Shown here piece after piece: positions 48,369 through 60,799 of a DNA stretch of 64,000 nt. Location: NCBI GenBank assembly GCA_033439265.1, contig JAVTVX010000010.1:28633056-28697055 (forward strand), read 5' to 3'. Both the position numbers and the translations under genes were made by a program. The stretch comes from Dillenia suffruticosa. Lineage: Eukaryota > Streptophyta > Magnoliopsida > Dilleniales > Dilleniaceae. Positions within the stretch are counted from its first letter, which is position 1, and each line of letters starts with the position of its first letter. The notes under the pieces are model-generated. The model saw only the letters and a program-made list of their open reading frames with translations, made no database searches and had not been told where the DNA came from.

Positions 48369-48878
48369 TTACCTTGGATAAACAACGGCGTGGCCACAGT
48401 CACTTGGGAGGGCATAGCAAGCGTAAACCATGACAAGTCCAAACCAAACCAAGGCCAATACAATCACGCTCAGATAAGCAATACGCCGCCTCAACCTTAG
48501 CTTAACCGGAACATCTGGCTCTTGAGCTCTGTAAGACATTATAGCTGTCCGACGATCGTTGATCCGCGGATACGTCATTTGCTCATCAAACCCACTTTGG
48601 TCCAACCCGGATCGGATATTCATATAATTGGCAATTTCTTTGAAGAAAAGGACAAAGAAGAGAGCAGTGGAGGAGAGAGAGAGCAGGAGGGGAATCCACC
48701 AATAAAGGCAAGTGAATATAGAGTTAGAAACTGAAAAGAGAAGTGATTGGATGATGAGATAAGAGATGGCAAGCCAAGTCGCCTTGGTCTCGTGACTCAA
48801 AGCTCGATCTTCCTGTATCATGTTCAATAAGATCATGTCTTGGTATTTTTGCTGGTTGTCTACCTTGGCAGCCAACAT
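48369..48878 (-). CDS. Small three-TM protein of unknown function, copy 2
   Basis: A 169-residue single-exon frame paralogous to 40688-41161. Shared features are SHETKATWLAISYL before TM1, WWIPLLLSL in TM2, LDQSGFDEQMTYPRI in the loop, and a last helix LSVIVLALVWFGLV followed by YACYALP. It has a 12-residue extra tail after the ALP. TM helices fall at about 34-57, 59-82 and 134-157. Function unknown. Same strand and similar promoter layout as copy 1, 7.2 kb away, so a dispersed tandem pair. Confidence 0.75.
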   Translation of the reverse strand: MLAAKVDNQQKYQDMILLNMIQEDRALSHETKATWLAISYLIIQSLLFSVSNSIFTCLYWWIPLLLSLSSTALFFVLFFKEIANYMNIRSGLDQSGFDEQMTYPRINDRRTAIMSYRAQEPDVPVKLRLRRRIAYLSVIVLALVWFGLVMVYACYALPSDCGHAVVYPR

Positions 48879-48998
48879 ATTACTTACCGTGCAATAGTAG
48901 ACACAGGTTGTGAATGGGTAGGGTGGGGAAGATAAAACCAGGGGGAGTTCCTATCTGTGTGGGATATAACCCTGAATCTTGAACAAGCTTCTTTCTTG

Positions 48999-49006
48999 TA
49001 TTTATA
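48999..49006 (-). promoter_or_regulatory. TATA box of copy 2 gene
   Basis: TATAAATA on the minus strand, 121 bases before the ATG at 48878. Confidence 0.55.
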
Positions 49007-50587
49007 ATCGGAATGACACGGCGGGCAATCTTGTAATTTACATGTTATAAGCTTAAACAAATGCAAGTGTACTCCAACCAATTGCTCTATTTTTTTTTTT
49101 GTTTTTATATATAAATTAATTTGATTTCATAAAAAAGAAAAATCCAGACTTTTTTGCTTTTGAAATATGTAATGGTCCAATTGAGAATGAGAAAAGCTTT
49201 GCTGTGACTTTTCCAAATGTTACAAAAGTTGGATTTCTGTGTCGGTCCTATTTCATAATTTAATATATATTTAATGGCAATATGTATAAGTTATATGGGA
49301 TCTGTAAGACTTCATTCAAATTACTATTTCTACTTTATCCATCGAAGAATAATAATTTACCCCTTTTTTTCTTTGTGCCTTTCATATATTGGTCAATATA
49401 ATTTTTTGTAAAAGAAAAATATAGAAAAGAAAAGATATTAGTAAGTGGACAAAGGGCCAATTTGATAGGTCAAAAAAAAAATAATAATAATAGTGTAAGG
49501 AAAAAAAAAAAAAAAAACAACCTAGTAGTCGGGGCTTGCAAAAGCGAGGATGTCTTGATTTTCCGATGCGACTTAACTTTTTAATATTTGTGTTTTTTTA
49601 TTTTTGAAATATTTTAAAATATTAAATTAATTAATATTTATATATAAATTCTTATATTTTTTATATTTAAATAATTTTTACATTTAATGAATTATTTATT
49701 TATTTAATTATAATTATAATTTTTATATTATTTTTATAATCAATAATTATATATTTGTTTATTTTAAATTTTTATTATAAAATATAATCATTCTATTATT
49801 TTTATAAAATAATTAATATTTATATAAATTGTCCAAGAAAACAAAAGCAACCACGTCATGTGGCTTAGGATGTCTTCGTCATGGGTGACCCAGAAGGTTC
49901 CCTGCCCCTTCATGCGATCCAGAGTCCACTTCAATGCCTTTCTAAGGCGCCGTGAAGGTTCAAGAGCTGTTTTATATTCTGGGTGGTCGGTTCCCAGTAG
50001 CAAACCCATATTGTCGTCGGAATTTATCAATCCATTACTCCATTAACTCCCTGCGGTAGCACAAAAATTTATAAATATATTTAATAACTTCACTTTTAAA
50101 AAACTTTCAACTAAATTATCCTTTTAACCAGTATTAATTGATAACTAAAATCTAACTGAATTAAAAAAAAAACTGTAAAAATTATTTATTATTGAATAAA
50201 AGTTAACAAAATATAATTCATTTTTCATTGAATTACATCACTTAAAATGTAACAACAATTAAAAGGAAACGGAGGAAAATTATACAAGTAGAGCACGATT
50301 TCCTTATGAATTTGAATATTATTATGATGGTATTGGATTATGACTTTGAAAGTTAAGGAAAATTATACAATCAGGTGACCGACTATGTAGTTTGAAGAGG
50401 AAAGGGGATATTTATATTAAATTTATGCCTTAAAAAACGACATTCATTGAGGTTTGGTAATTGGCTAAGCCAAAAATGCTGGGATAAGATCAAGAATATC
50501 TGATTGAGTGATTTGTGGAGGCCATCCGTCTAGATGGAACTTTCCCAACCGCATGTTGGGAATTTAGAGTTTGATTTGGGACTCATT
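49007..50587. other. Intergenic, AT-rich; one odd 80-codon frame
   Basis: The minus-strand frame at 50030-49788 encodes LLLGTDHPEYKTALEPSRRL and GTFWVTHDEDILSH, which look protein-like, but no family is recognised and the ends are AT-rich. The rest holds nothing I can support. Confidence 0.35.
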
Positions 50588-51236
50588 TGTTAGAGAAGTT
50601 GAAATGACTTTGAAATAAATAAAATCAAAGGAGTTACACGTGAAATAATTACTGTCCTTAAGAAAATTATGTTCCCACTATGTTGCTCGCTGGGTTGATG
50701 ACAAACTCTTTCAGGATATGTAAATCGAAAACAGAAATTTGAAACAGCAAAATTTTAAATTTCTCCCAAGAACGAAATAGATCCTTTTTGCTTCAGTGCA
50801 CGAAAATTGTCAATGACAGAAAATCTAAAAACATGAGAGAACATTCCATAATGGTGAGAGAGAATATTTATAGAATATGAAAGATTGTAATAATGAAAAA
50901 TTCTTTCATTCAAAAGTCATAATGAATATGTTCTTTTGAATTTAAAATAACAACCGTTTAATCAATAGGTATCACTTGGTTAACATTTTAATTAAAAGAT
51001 ATCAATTTATTTAATTTCCAAATTGTGTCTTTTAAATAAAAATTAAATAACCAAAAATACATTAAATAATTAATTATTTAATTAATTTATTATTGAAAAT
51101 TCCATTTTCCTTCCAACACATCATTTTAACCAAATTCAAATGGTTTCAAATTTGATGGGTTATATACCCATCATATTCTCTTCAACTTTTCAATGTGGAA
51201 CAAATGCCCATAACATATTACAAACTATATTTAACA
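50588..51236 (-). repeat. 3' LTR of copia element
   Basis: 649 bases. It lacks about 50 bases (TTCTAATGCCCAAGGCCC region) present in the right LTR, and has scattered substitutions. Confidence 0.9.
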
Positions 51237-51771
51237 GTCCCCCACTTAGTTTGTAATATCCATTAGCAATACAATTTCTTTTTGGAATTATCTCCGTAAT
51301 AAGTGTCTCTCGACTTAAACCTAAAGGGTAGTATAATATTTTCAAAATCTTGTCGAAATTCAAGGTGAGTAATTATTAAACCTTAATTTCTCATGACAAG
51401 ATCGGAAAATTTAATACTCATAATTCTTTACAAAACTCTAATACGTTCACCGTGAACTTTAGCACCATAATATGACCGTGTGCTACCTCCTGAATTCATA
51501 AACACTTATAAAGTTTTATTTCCAAACTTTATTAGAAGTGGCACCACTTCTCGTGATTATATAGGTGAAGTTTAAAAATCTCAGATTTGGATTTTCCTTG
51601 CTCTTGAACCGAACAAAACTCCATTAAGAATAATTATTATTCACCCTCCTTTTCTTAAGCATTAATGTTCCAATACTTGCTGTCTATCACTAGAGTAACT
51701 TGTTGCTATCTTTTAAATCTTTAGAATTGCTAAACAATAAGAAAGGTAAGGTTCATGTTACCGGTGATAAA

Positions 51772-52740
51772 TTAGAATTGCTTTAAACCCATTTCATTTG
51801 TAGTAATTTTGATTCTATCTCTCGAAAGTCCTTTGGTCAGTGGGTCAGCAAGATTACTACTAGATCTCACATAGACAACTGTGATGATACCATCAGAAAT
51901 CAATTGTCTAACATATTCATGTCTTAAAGCAATATGTCTAGATTTCCCATTATAAATTTTGTTGAATGCCCTAGATATAGTTGCTTCACCGTCACAGTGT
52001 AAAGAGACCGCTGGCATTGGTTGTGGCCACAACTCTATTTCTATCAATAAGTTTCTTAGCCATTCTGCCTCTTTACCGGCTGCTGCTAATGCAACAAATT
52101 CCGACTCCATAGTCGAATGAGTAATACACGTCTGTTTCTTAGACACCCAAGAAATTGCTCCTCCACCAAGTTTAAATATCCAACAAGACGTCGATTTGTT
52201 ATCACTAACACTAGTTATCCAACTAGCATCAGTGTAACCTTCTAGTACAGAAGGGAATTTGTTATAAAATAATCCCAAAAATTTGGTTCTTTTAAGATAG
52301 CCAAGAACCCTTCCAATGGCTCTCCAATGATCTGCACTGGGATTATGTATAAATCTTGAAAGTTTACATACTGCAAAAGCAATATCAAGTCTAGTGCAAT
52401 GCATTGCATATATCAAATTACCAATTGCACTAGCATAATCTAATTGACATATGGACCTTCATGAATTTTCTATCAGCTTGTTAGAAACATCAAATGGGGT
52501 ATTAACTTCCTTAATTCCCAAATAGTTAAATTTTGAAAGTATTTTATCCACATAATGTGATTGACACAAAGCGTAACCCCCACTATGTTTCTTAATTTTG
52601 ATTCCTAAAATAGTATCGACTTCTCACAAATCTTTCATTTTGAAATGTTGAGTCAGATACCTTTTAGTATCATTTATACCTTGCATATTAGTTCCAAAAA
52701 TTAGTAAGTCATCCACATAAAGACATGATTACTCCAAAAT
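51772..52740 (-). pseudogene. RT end and RNase H of copia element
   Basis: 52416-51772 holds [52 protein letters not shown] and [11 protein letters not shown], the full RNase H region with few defects. Upstream, VDDLLIFGTNMQ to [13 protein letters not shown] is broken by stops (for example in MKDL* and ENS*). Confidence 0.85.
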
Positions 52741-53236
52741 CTGTAGTGAATTTAGAATAAATGCACTTATCTGATATATTATATTTAAATCCATTTGATA
52801 ATATCACATTATCAAATTTTTCGTGCCATTGCTTCGGAGCCTGCTTTAAACCATACAGGGATTTTACCAGTTTACAAACTTTATTTTCATTACCAGGAAG
52901 GACAAATCCTTCTGGTTGCTCCATATATATCTCTTCATCAAGATCACCATTTAAAAATGTTGTTTTAACATCCATTTGATGGACATAAAAATCATAAATT
53001 GATGCTAAAGCAAACAACACTCTTATAGAAGTAATCCTAACAACAGGAGCATATGTATCAAAGTAATCTATCCCTTCCTTTTGTCTGAAACCTTTAGCAA
53101 CTAGTCTCGCTTTAAAGGTTTGCATAATATTGTCAGTATTATACTTTTTCTTGAATATCCACTTACATCCAATTGGTTTTGATCCCGGAGGTAAATCTAC
53201 CAGTACCCATGTACCATTTGCTAAAAGAGAATCCAT
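52709..53236 (-). pseudogene. Reverse transcriptase core of copia element
   Basis: Contains TWVLVDLPPGSKPIGCKWIF, KARLVAKGFRQKEGIDYF, MDVKTTFLNGDLDEEIYM and KSLYGLKQAPKQWHEKF. It breaks just before the YVDD box: YVDD is encoded at 52719-52708 but in another frame, apparently after loss of two bases near 52722. Confidence 0.85.
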
Positions 53237-54480
53237 TCATCATTTATTGCTTCTTTCCAAAAGACAGAATCTCTTGAAGCCAATGCTTCGTTATACGATT
53301 TGGGATCATGCTCCAAGTGTAATACGATGGGTATTTTATTCAGTACCTCAATTCTATTTCCTTCAACCAAGAATGTTAGTGCTTGTGAAGAAATAAAGTC
53401 AGAACCAAAGTTCTTTTCTTTACGTACCCTTTTGCTTCTTCTAGGATCTGCTGACAAGTCAATTGATTTTTGTTTATGGAAAGAATTAGGGTGAATAGTA
53501 GTATCCTGCGCCAAAGTGGGAGAACAAATTCCTTCATTTGATTGTGGATTTGTAGTTCGATCACCGAGCAATGTAGTTTCTAGAAACTCAACGTCTCTTG
53601 ACTCTATAATTACATTAGAGTCTAAATCCAACAATCTATATACCTTTGAATTTTCAGCATATCCCACAAAGACACTTTTAAGAGCTCTAGGACCCAATTT
53701 TGTTCTTTTTGGATCCGGAACTCTATAATAGGCAATGCAGCCCCATACCCTCAAATAACCCAAATTTGGTTTTCTTCTTTTCAAAGTCTCGTATGGAGAA
53801 CTTTTCGTTTTCTTTGAAGGTATTTGGTTGTGTACGTGACAAGCCGTTAATAAAGTTTCTCCTCATAAATTTGTTCCCAATTTGGCATGCATTAACATGG
53901 AATTGACCATGTCAACTAATGTTCTATTTTTTCTATCTGCCAAACCATTTTGTTGTGGGATATATGGTTTACTTGTTTGATGAATCAAACCATTTTCTTC
54001 ACAGAAATTAGAAAATTCAATTGGAAAATATTCGCCACCACGATCACTTCGTAGCATTTTAATTTTCTTTTCCAACTGATTTTCTATCAGAACTTTATAA
54101 CGTTTAAACATATCAAATACTTGATCTTTTGTTTTCATCAAATAAACATGAGTGAATCTAGAACAATCATCTATAAAAGTTATAAAATATCTATTTCCAC
54201 CTCTAGTTAAATGACCATTTAATTCACATATATCAGAATGCACAAGTTCAAGTAACTCTGAAATCCTTTCATTTTTTGGGAATGGTTTCTTAGTCATCTT
54301 GGCTTGTATGCATATTTCACATTTTCTTGATTCTTTGTTGGCACATGAAATAAAACCATGTCTAGACATAAATTTAATTGAATTAAAATTAACATGGATA
54401 AATGTGCATGCCATAAATCAAAAGAAGATTCAACAATATAAGCAGAAACTTCAACTTTATTAATATTTAATTTGAACATG
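53221..54480 (-). pseudogene. Integrase of copia element
   Basis: 54414-53863 holds CEICIQAKMTKKPFP, LVHSDICE, FITFIDDCSRFTHVYLMK, LRSDRGGEYF and PQQNGLADRKNRTL. The first two catalytic Asp are present. The third residue, normally Glu in the PQQNGxAERKNRT motif, is Asp (codon GAT, 53937-53935). A frame break at about 53860 leads into the C-terminal part KPNLGYLRVWGCIAYYRV and GYAENSKVYRLLDL at 53784-53221. The HHCC zinc module upstream (LWHAHLS...) is damaged. Confidence 0.85.
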
Positions 54481-54502
54481 CCATCACTTGAATATCCTTG
54501 TC

Positions 54503-55740
54503 CTATGAATACATCATTTTTAGATACAATGAGTTTTTACAAAGTACACTTCCAGAAATCAGATTCTTTCTCACATCCGGAACATGGAAAACATTTGTCA
54601 AGATTAACTTCTTTCCTGAAGTAAACAACAATTCGACGGTTCCCTTTCCCATAACTTTGGCTGTGTCATGATTTCCTATAAGAACCTTTTCATCCTTGGT
54701 TGCCACTGTGTAAATTTTGAAGAGATCTTTATTATTGTAAACATGCACAGTAGCACCAGAATCATACCACCAATCAGAAGATTTTTCTGTTACTGTCATA
54801 TTACATTCTGTAACCATACTGATATTAAGTGCTGCAATCATGACAATAATTTCTGCGGTGGTAGATTGATATTCAACCATATTTGCCTTTTTGTTCCCAG
54901 TGTTTTTCTCCAATTTCAGTTTCTTATAGAACCTGCATTCTTTCTTAAAATGACCTTTCTTTCCACAGAAAAAACACGACTTGTTTTTCTTGTTGTTGTT
55001 CTTGCTATTGGTAGTAGAAAAGTTGTCATATTTTCTTTTCTTTCCTCCATTCTTAGTGCTACACTTAACTTGATTTATCTTATTTTCAGACTCCAAAGCA
55101 TATTTATTTTCACGATTTCGAGTTTCCTCTTCAATTCGAATATACTTTAAGAGTTGGTCTATTGTAAAATCTTCAGAAGTGTGCGATAATTTCTTTCGAT
55201 AATTATTCCAAGTGGTTGGTAATTTTGAAATAACTGCAGCCACTTGTAATTGTTCAGACACTTCTACTCTTAAATCATTGAGTCTAGACACCAAGACCAG
55301 TAACTCATCCACTTGATCCATGACCGATTTATTATCCACCATTTGAAACTCAAAAAATTTCATGCTAAGAAATCTGTTCGTACCTTGTTTTACAGAAGTA
55401 TAGTTGTTCTCTAATGCTTTCCATATTTCTTGTGGAGTCTTGACGGACGAAACAAATCATACAATTGATCAGATAGAGAATTCAGAATGAATCCTTTACG
55501 ACGAACTTCATCATCTTGACGTTTCTGACGAAGAATTCTGATTTCATCAGTATCACTTTCACTCGGTTCTGGAATGGGTGGTCTGTTCGGACTCAGAAGA
55601 TAGACAACATTCAACTCAGTAAGAAGGAACAGTAGTTTATCCTTCCAGCGAGTGAAATTTGTCCCATCAAAGTGATCAAGTTTGAACATATTCGGGTTGA
55701 TCATCTTGTTGAAAACAGATTCAGATCCAGTAGCCTCCAT
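54503..55740 (-). pseudogene. gag and protease of copia element
   Basis: Begins MEATGSESVFNKMINPNMF at 55740. The frame breaks near 55411-55440 and continues from about 55400. A zinc knuckle CFFCGKKGHFKKEC lies at 54976-54935, and a protease active site DSGATVHV at about 54765-54742. The protease frame stops at 54503. Confidence 0.85.
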
Positions 55741-55762
55741 TGTAGACTAATTTCCTTAAGAT

Positions 55763-56463
55763 TGTTAGAGAAGTTGAAATGACTTTGAGATAAACAAACT
55801 GAAAAGACTTGCACGTGAAACAATCACTGTCCTTAAGGAAATTATGCCCCCACTATGTTGCTGGCTGGGTTGATGGCAAACTCCTTCAGGATATACAAAT
55901 CGAAAACAGAAATTTGAAACAGTAAAATCTCAAATTTCTCCCAAGAACGAAATAGAGCCCTTTTGCTTCAGTGCACGAAAATTGCCAATGACAGAAAGTC
56001 TAAAAAAATAAGAGAGCATTCCATAATGGTGAGAGGGAATATTTATAAAATATGAAGGATTGCAATAATGAGAAATCATTTCATTCAAAGGTCATAATGA
56101 ATATGTTCTTTTGAATTTAAAATAACAACCGTTTAATCAATAAGTATCACTTGGTTAACATTTTAATTAAAAGACATCAATTTATTTAATTTCCAAATTG
56201 TGTCTTTTAAATAAAAATTAAATAACCGAAAATATTTATTTTCTAATGCCCAAGGCCCATCTTTGACCATTAAATAAATAATTAAATAATTAATTAATTA
56301 ATTAATTAATTTATTTATTATTGAAAATTCCATTTTCCTTCCAACACACCATTTCAACCAATTCAAATGGTTTCAAATTTGATGGGTTATATACCCATCA
56401 CATTCTCTTCAACTTTTCAATGTGGGACAAATGCCCATAACATATTACAAACTATATTTAACA
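55763..56463 (-). repeat. 5' LTR of copia element
   Basis: 701 bases, the longer copy. Microsatellite-like (ATTA)n near 56285-56310. Confidence 0.9.
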
Positions 56464-57225
56464 CCATCTTCGTTTGAGAAAATGGCAGCCACGTTTGATC
56501 AAAGGGAAAATTACAAAATTAAACCCTAATCCATATATGAAGCACAAGACTCGCATTTTCCTCCCCGTTGCATTGCAAGGGAAATCGGATAATATGTTAC
56601 TTAATTTATGTTGTTCCACAAATCATATTTTGGTGAATTGGAGATGGGTTTTTTTTTAATATAACTAAATAGTATCGGAAATTATATTTCTATTAATTCA
56701 GTTTGAGTGTTGTCAGATCTAATTTAGAGAGAATTTTCTTAATATATATATATATATATATATATATTTAATTTTAATTAAAAATTTTAATTTTTTTATT
56801 TAATAAATCAATTTTTCGTCCACATCGGATGGGGGTTTGTCACTCTTCCCTCATTTTAGATTCTCTTCATTTTCTAGAACAAAAGGGCTATTGCTAGTCA
56901 AAGAGTGGAATAGGAGTAGGAACCAGGCTGTACAGGCTAATGTCAATATTGGACGGATTACATTACATGTATCCAAAGATTTCAAAGTCAACATCCTATC
57001 TTGCCGACTTTGAAGATGATAATCCATCATGCCAATGCGACTTATCTTTGAAACGGCATTGAATGTTGACCTCTGCAATTTCGGGAGCTCATTAACTAAT
57101 CATCAATGTATGGCTATGATCAAATCTTCCATAATCGTGGCTCATGGCATGGACCGTAAATCGACGTGCAGATTAAATGTGTTAAATAAATTGAACAGAT
57201 GCTTTAGATCATCCATGAAATCAAG
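56464..57225. other. Spacer between two retrotransposons
   Basis: No gene supported. (TA)n microsatellite at about 56745-56766. Confidence 0.5.
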
Positions 57226-57230
57226 GTGAG

Positions 57231-57680
57231 TGGAACAATGAGAGCAGGCAAGTGAAGGAGAAAAGAAGGTAGTAGATAGGAAGTGAGTTGCAACAGTAGG
57301 AAGTTAGTGTCGAAGTTAGTGCAGCCGAAATTAGTTAGGTAGTTAGATGATTAGATTTGTACATTGTAATAAAAGGAGATATCAGTCATGAAAGGGATCA
57401 AGAAAAGATTTTTCATTCTGACAATCTCCTCTCGCTCTCTCTGCCTTATTCTTCTTCTTCTCTTCTTTTTCTATTCTCTTATCTCTTTCTCTCTCTATCT
57501 CTCTCTTTTCTATCACTCTCTTTCGATATTCTCTTGAGCCCTCCTATCCCATCGTTGTAGAACCTTAACTCTACATTTCAGGAGACTGCATAATAGATTG
57601 CATCTTCTGAGCATTCATACCAGTAGCTCAAGTCGACTCACAAAGCTTGCATAAGTCGACACTAGAGAAGACTTGTGACA
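57231..57680 (+). repeat. 5' LTR of chromovirus
   Basis: 450 bases, starting TGGAACAATGAG, ending TTGTGACA, with a long CT-rich tract (57420-57530). Confidence 0.9.
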
Positions 57681-57684
57681 AAAT

Positions 57685-57696
57685 TGGTATTAGAGC
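57685..57696 (+). other. Primer binding site of chromovirus
   Basis: TGGTATTAGAGC, four bases after the LTR; one mismatch to the tRNA-iMet site TGGTATCAGAGC. Confidence 0.85.
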
Positions 57697-57723
57697 CACT
57701 CCATCCTCGGCAGAACCGTAAGC

Positions 57724-58914
57724 ATGGCTGAAGGTACCAGATTTAAAACCGTTGAAGAACAATTGAAGAAACAAGATATGAAGTTTCTTGAAACTTAAAC
57801 AGAGATAGAGCAAAATAGAAGTACAGTCCTAGAGATTTAACACTCCACTACTTCCAACTCCTAATGAGGGAAGATTCAGAAGTGAGTCAGGGACTTCTTT
57901 TATCAAAAAAGATGTCAGCGGAAAAAACTACTTACCACACCCACCAAAAATGGATCTTCCAACGTTTAATGGGGATAATCCTCGAATATGGCTAAGGAAG
58001 TGTTTCAAATTCTTTAAAGCATACCAAGTACCAAACTACAATTGGGTGGATGCCGCTGAATGTACTTAAATGGGAGAGCTAAAATTTGGTTTCAAGGGTT
58101 GAAGACAGCAAAGAAGGAAGTGAGCTGGGAGGATTTTTCTCATCTTCTCTGTCAAAGATTTGAAGATAAAGGTGTTCAAGATGTGGTAGAGGAATTCAAT
58201 AAACTGTATCAGTAAGGTTCAATGGCAGACTACCAAGAATAATTTGAAGAAATGTGGTCTCTCATGCTACAGGTGAATACTAAACTACCTGAGACTTACT
58301 TTGTGTCAAGTTTTATTAGTGGACTTAAAAAAGAAATTAAGCCTATTCTAAGAATGTTCAAACCAAAGACTCTATTGCATGCATTCGAAATTGCTTCTTT
58401 GCAAGAGCACTTCCTAGAACTAAGTAAGCCCAAGAAAACTGGTATGAGCAGGAGTTGGGATTATGGTGATGAAGTAAAGAAGAGTAGCAGTATAATAGTC
58501 CCCAATAATGGTAATAAAACTCTCAAAATATCTCCACAGGAGATACATTACCGTAGAACCAACAACCTCTGTTTCAAGTGTGGGGAGAAGTATAGCCCTG
58601 GCCATCAGTGCAAATTTAAACACTTAAATGTAATCATTGCAGCAGAGGAAGAAGAGGAAATGATAGGTAATGAAACGGGAGAGCAAGAACAGAAAATTGG
58701 AGAGACTTTTGATGTGCCCCTTTGTGTTTTTTCTGATTCCTTAGATAGAAAAACTATAGTCCTTCAAGGAGAACTGAGAGGAGTAGCCATTTACATACTA
58801 CTAGACATAGGGAGCTCGAATAGTTTTATCAATAGAAGGTTGGTAGAGAGACTGGAGATGAAAACAGAAAAGGATGAACGACTGCAGGCAGTGCTAGAGA
58901 TGGTAGTAGAGTAA
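57724..58914 (+). pseudogene. gag and protease of chromovirus
   Basis: Starts MAEGTRFKTVEEQLKKQD, with early stops (TAA near 57797, others before 58250). LPTFNGDNPRIWLRKCFKFF and the frame 58252-58914 give the gag core. A zinc knuckle CFKCGEKYSPGHQC is at about 58570-58611. The protease has LLDIGSSNSFI: the D-[ST]-G site reads D-I-G (Ile codon 58807-58809), which should abolish activity. Confidence 0.85.
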
Positions 58915-59399
58915 GCAGCAACACCAAAATCAAAAGAGTTAAGTGGAGCATCCAAGGACACTATTTCTCTTTTGATTTAAAGGTCTTATCTTTCGGGGAA
59001 TGAGACTTAATACTTGGGATAGATTTGATGTATAATTTCAATTAACTTTTGATTTCCAGACTTTGCAAGTTAAGCTAGCAAGTGGTGAAGGTGAAATGGT
59101 GTTAGTAGGGATGGTGAAGGACCCAAAAATGAAATTAATTCATGAAAAAAATATCAGAAAATTTAGAACACAACAATTTCAAGATTGTGGAAACATAAAT
59201 ATGACTGCAGAAGGTTAGCAATGTTCATTGCACCCATCTATTTCCACCCTTCTGCAGCATTATAAGGATGTCTTCTCTACACCACTTCACTACCTCCTGC
59301 AAGGTCTTGTGATCACTCAATACCTCTTAAACCTGAAGCTCAGCCCTTCAAGTTATATCCTTACAGATACCCACACTCTCAGAAATCTGAAATAGAAAG

Positions 59400-60727
59400 G
59401 CAGGTGCAAGAGATGCTCCATCAAGGACTGGTCAGACACAGCATCAGTCCTTTTGCTTCGCCAGTCCTATTGGTGAAGAAGAAGGATAATTTCTGGAGGT
59501 TTTGTATGGACTACTGGCAGTTAAACAGCATCACAATTAAGGGCCGGTATCCCATTCCTAGCATAGATGAATTGCTGACGAATTGCATGGTTCAAAGCTA
59601 TTCTCCAAGATTGATCTTAGAGCTGGATATCATCAAATCAGAGTTAGACCTAAAGATACAGCCAAGACAGCTTTTCAGACCCATCATGGACATTTCGAAT
59701 TTCTAGTGATACCTTTTGGTCTCACAAATGCTTCAGCAACATTCCAAACATTGATGAATCAGATATTATAACAATATCTTAAGAAATTTATACTGGTCTT
59801 CTTTGATGACATCCTAATCTATAGTCCTGATATGCACTCCCATACACATCTGAATGTGGTTCTTTTAACTCTAAGGTAGCACCAGTTATATGCCAAACTC
59901 TCTAAGTGCTCTTTTGGTCAACCTCAGGTAGAGTACTTAGGACATATAGTAACAGAATCTGGAATGAAGATAGATCCACAAAAGATTGAATGTATAGTCA
60001 ACTGGCCTACTCCAACAACTGTCAAAGCCTTGCTGGGTTTCTTGGATTTAACAGGTTATTACAGAAGGTTTATCAAGGGTTATAGGATTCTAACAAAGCC
60101 CCTCACTGACCTTCTTAAGAAAGATAATTTCAGATGGCATGAAGAAGCCGATCGAGCCTTCCAACAACTCAAGACAGTCATATGTTCAGCACCTGTCATG
60201 AGGCTGCCTGATTTTTCTAAACCCTTTGTGTTGGAAACTGATGCTTGTACTAAAGGATGAGGAGCTGTGTTGATGCAAGATAGGCAACCAATTGCTTACC
60301 TAAGTAAAGCTTTAGGAACTAAGAGCCAGGGATTATCCATTTATGAAAAAGAATTGATGGCTGTTGTTATGGTTGTCACCAAATGGAAGCACTACTTGTT
60401 AGGCTATCATTTCGTCATAAGGACAGACCATCAAAGCTTAAATACTTGCTGGAACAAAGGCTTACAAATTCCCTACAACATAAATGGCTTACTAAGCTTC
60501 TAGGATTGGATTATGAAATCCAATATAAGAAAGGTTCAGAAAATAGAGCTGCTGATGCCTTGTCAAGGAAAGGAATGTTTACAGAAGAGCATAAAGAAGG
60601 CCTGCTGATGACCACTTCTGTGGTTCGACCTCAGTGGATAGAGGAAATCATTCAGAGTTATGAAATTGATGAAGACTGTCAATCCTTGATAGCACAGTTA
60701 GTTATTGGACAAGAGAAGAATTCATAA
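59400..60727 (+). pseudogene. RT and RNase H of chromovirus
   Basis: Frames join across shifts: [20 protein letters not shown], then [48 protein letters not shown] (catalytic Asp pair 59805-59810), VEYLGHIV, GFLDLTGYYRRFIKGY and RNase H LETDACTKG. A TGA at 60258-60260 interrupts that last motif. Another shift near 60440 leads to HKWLTKLLGLDYEIQY and ADALSRK. Confidence 0.88.
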
Positions 60728-60799
60728 TATACACTGCAATGAGGACTTCTTAAGTTTAGAAAGAAGTTATATGTGGGAAAGGAAACTCAATTGAGGAAT

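Larger units (their letters stand above)
50588..56463 (-). mobile_element. Ty1/copia element, minus strand, broken
   Basis: A 5.9-kb element with LTRs at 50588-51236 and 55763-56463 (ends TGTTAG...TTAACA). On the minus strand the order is gag, protease, integrase, RT, RNase H, the Ty1/copia order. The polypurine tract AAGTGGGGGAC adjoins the left LTR (51237-51247). After the 5' LTR the usual tRNA-iMet primer site is absent; the sequence is ATCTTAAGGAAATTAG and gag starts only 22 bases further on. Flanks TCATT and CCATC do not match, so the target-site duplication is lost or mutated. Frame breaks occur in every domain. Confidence 0.9.

Noticed and set aside
50535..50570. CCCAAC...GTTGGG hairpin left of the copia element
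   Set aside because: Short and isolated, with no target duplication or transposon end linked to it.
57357..57560. 67-codon frame rich in Ser/Leu, repeated at 62212-62403
   Set aside because: Translation of the CT-rich tract in both chromovirus LTRs.
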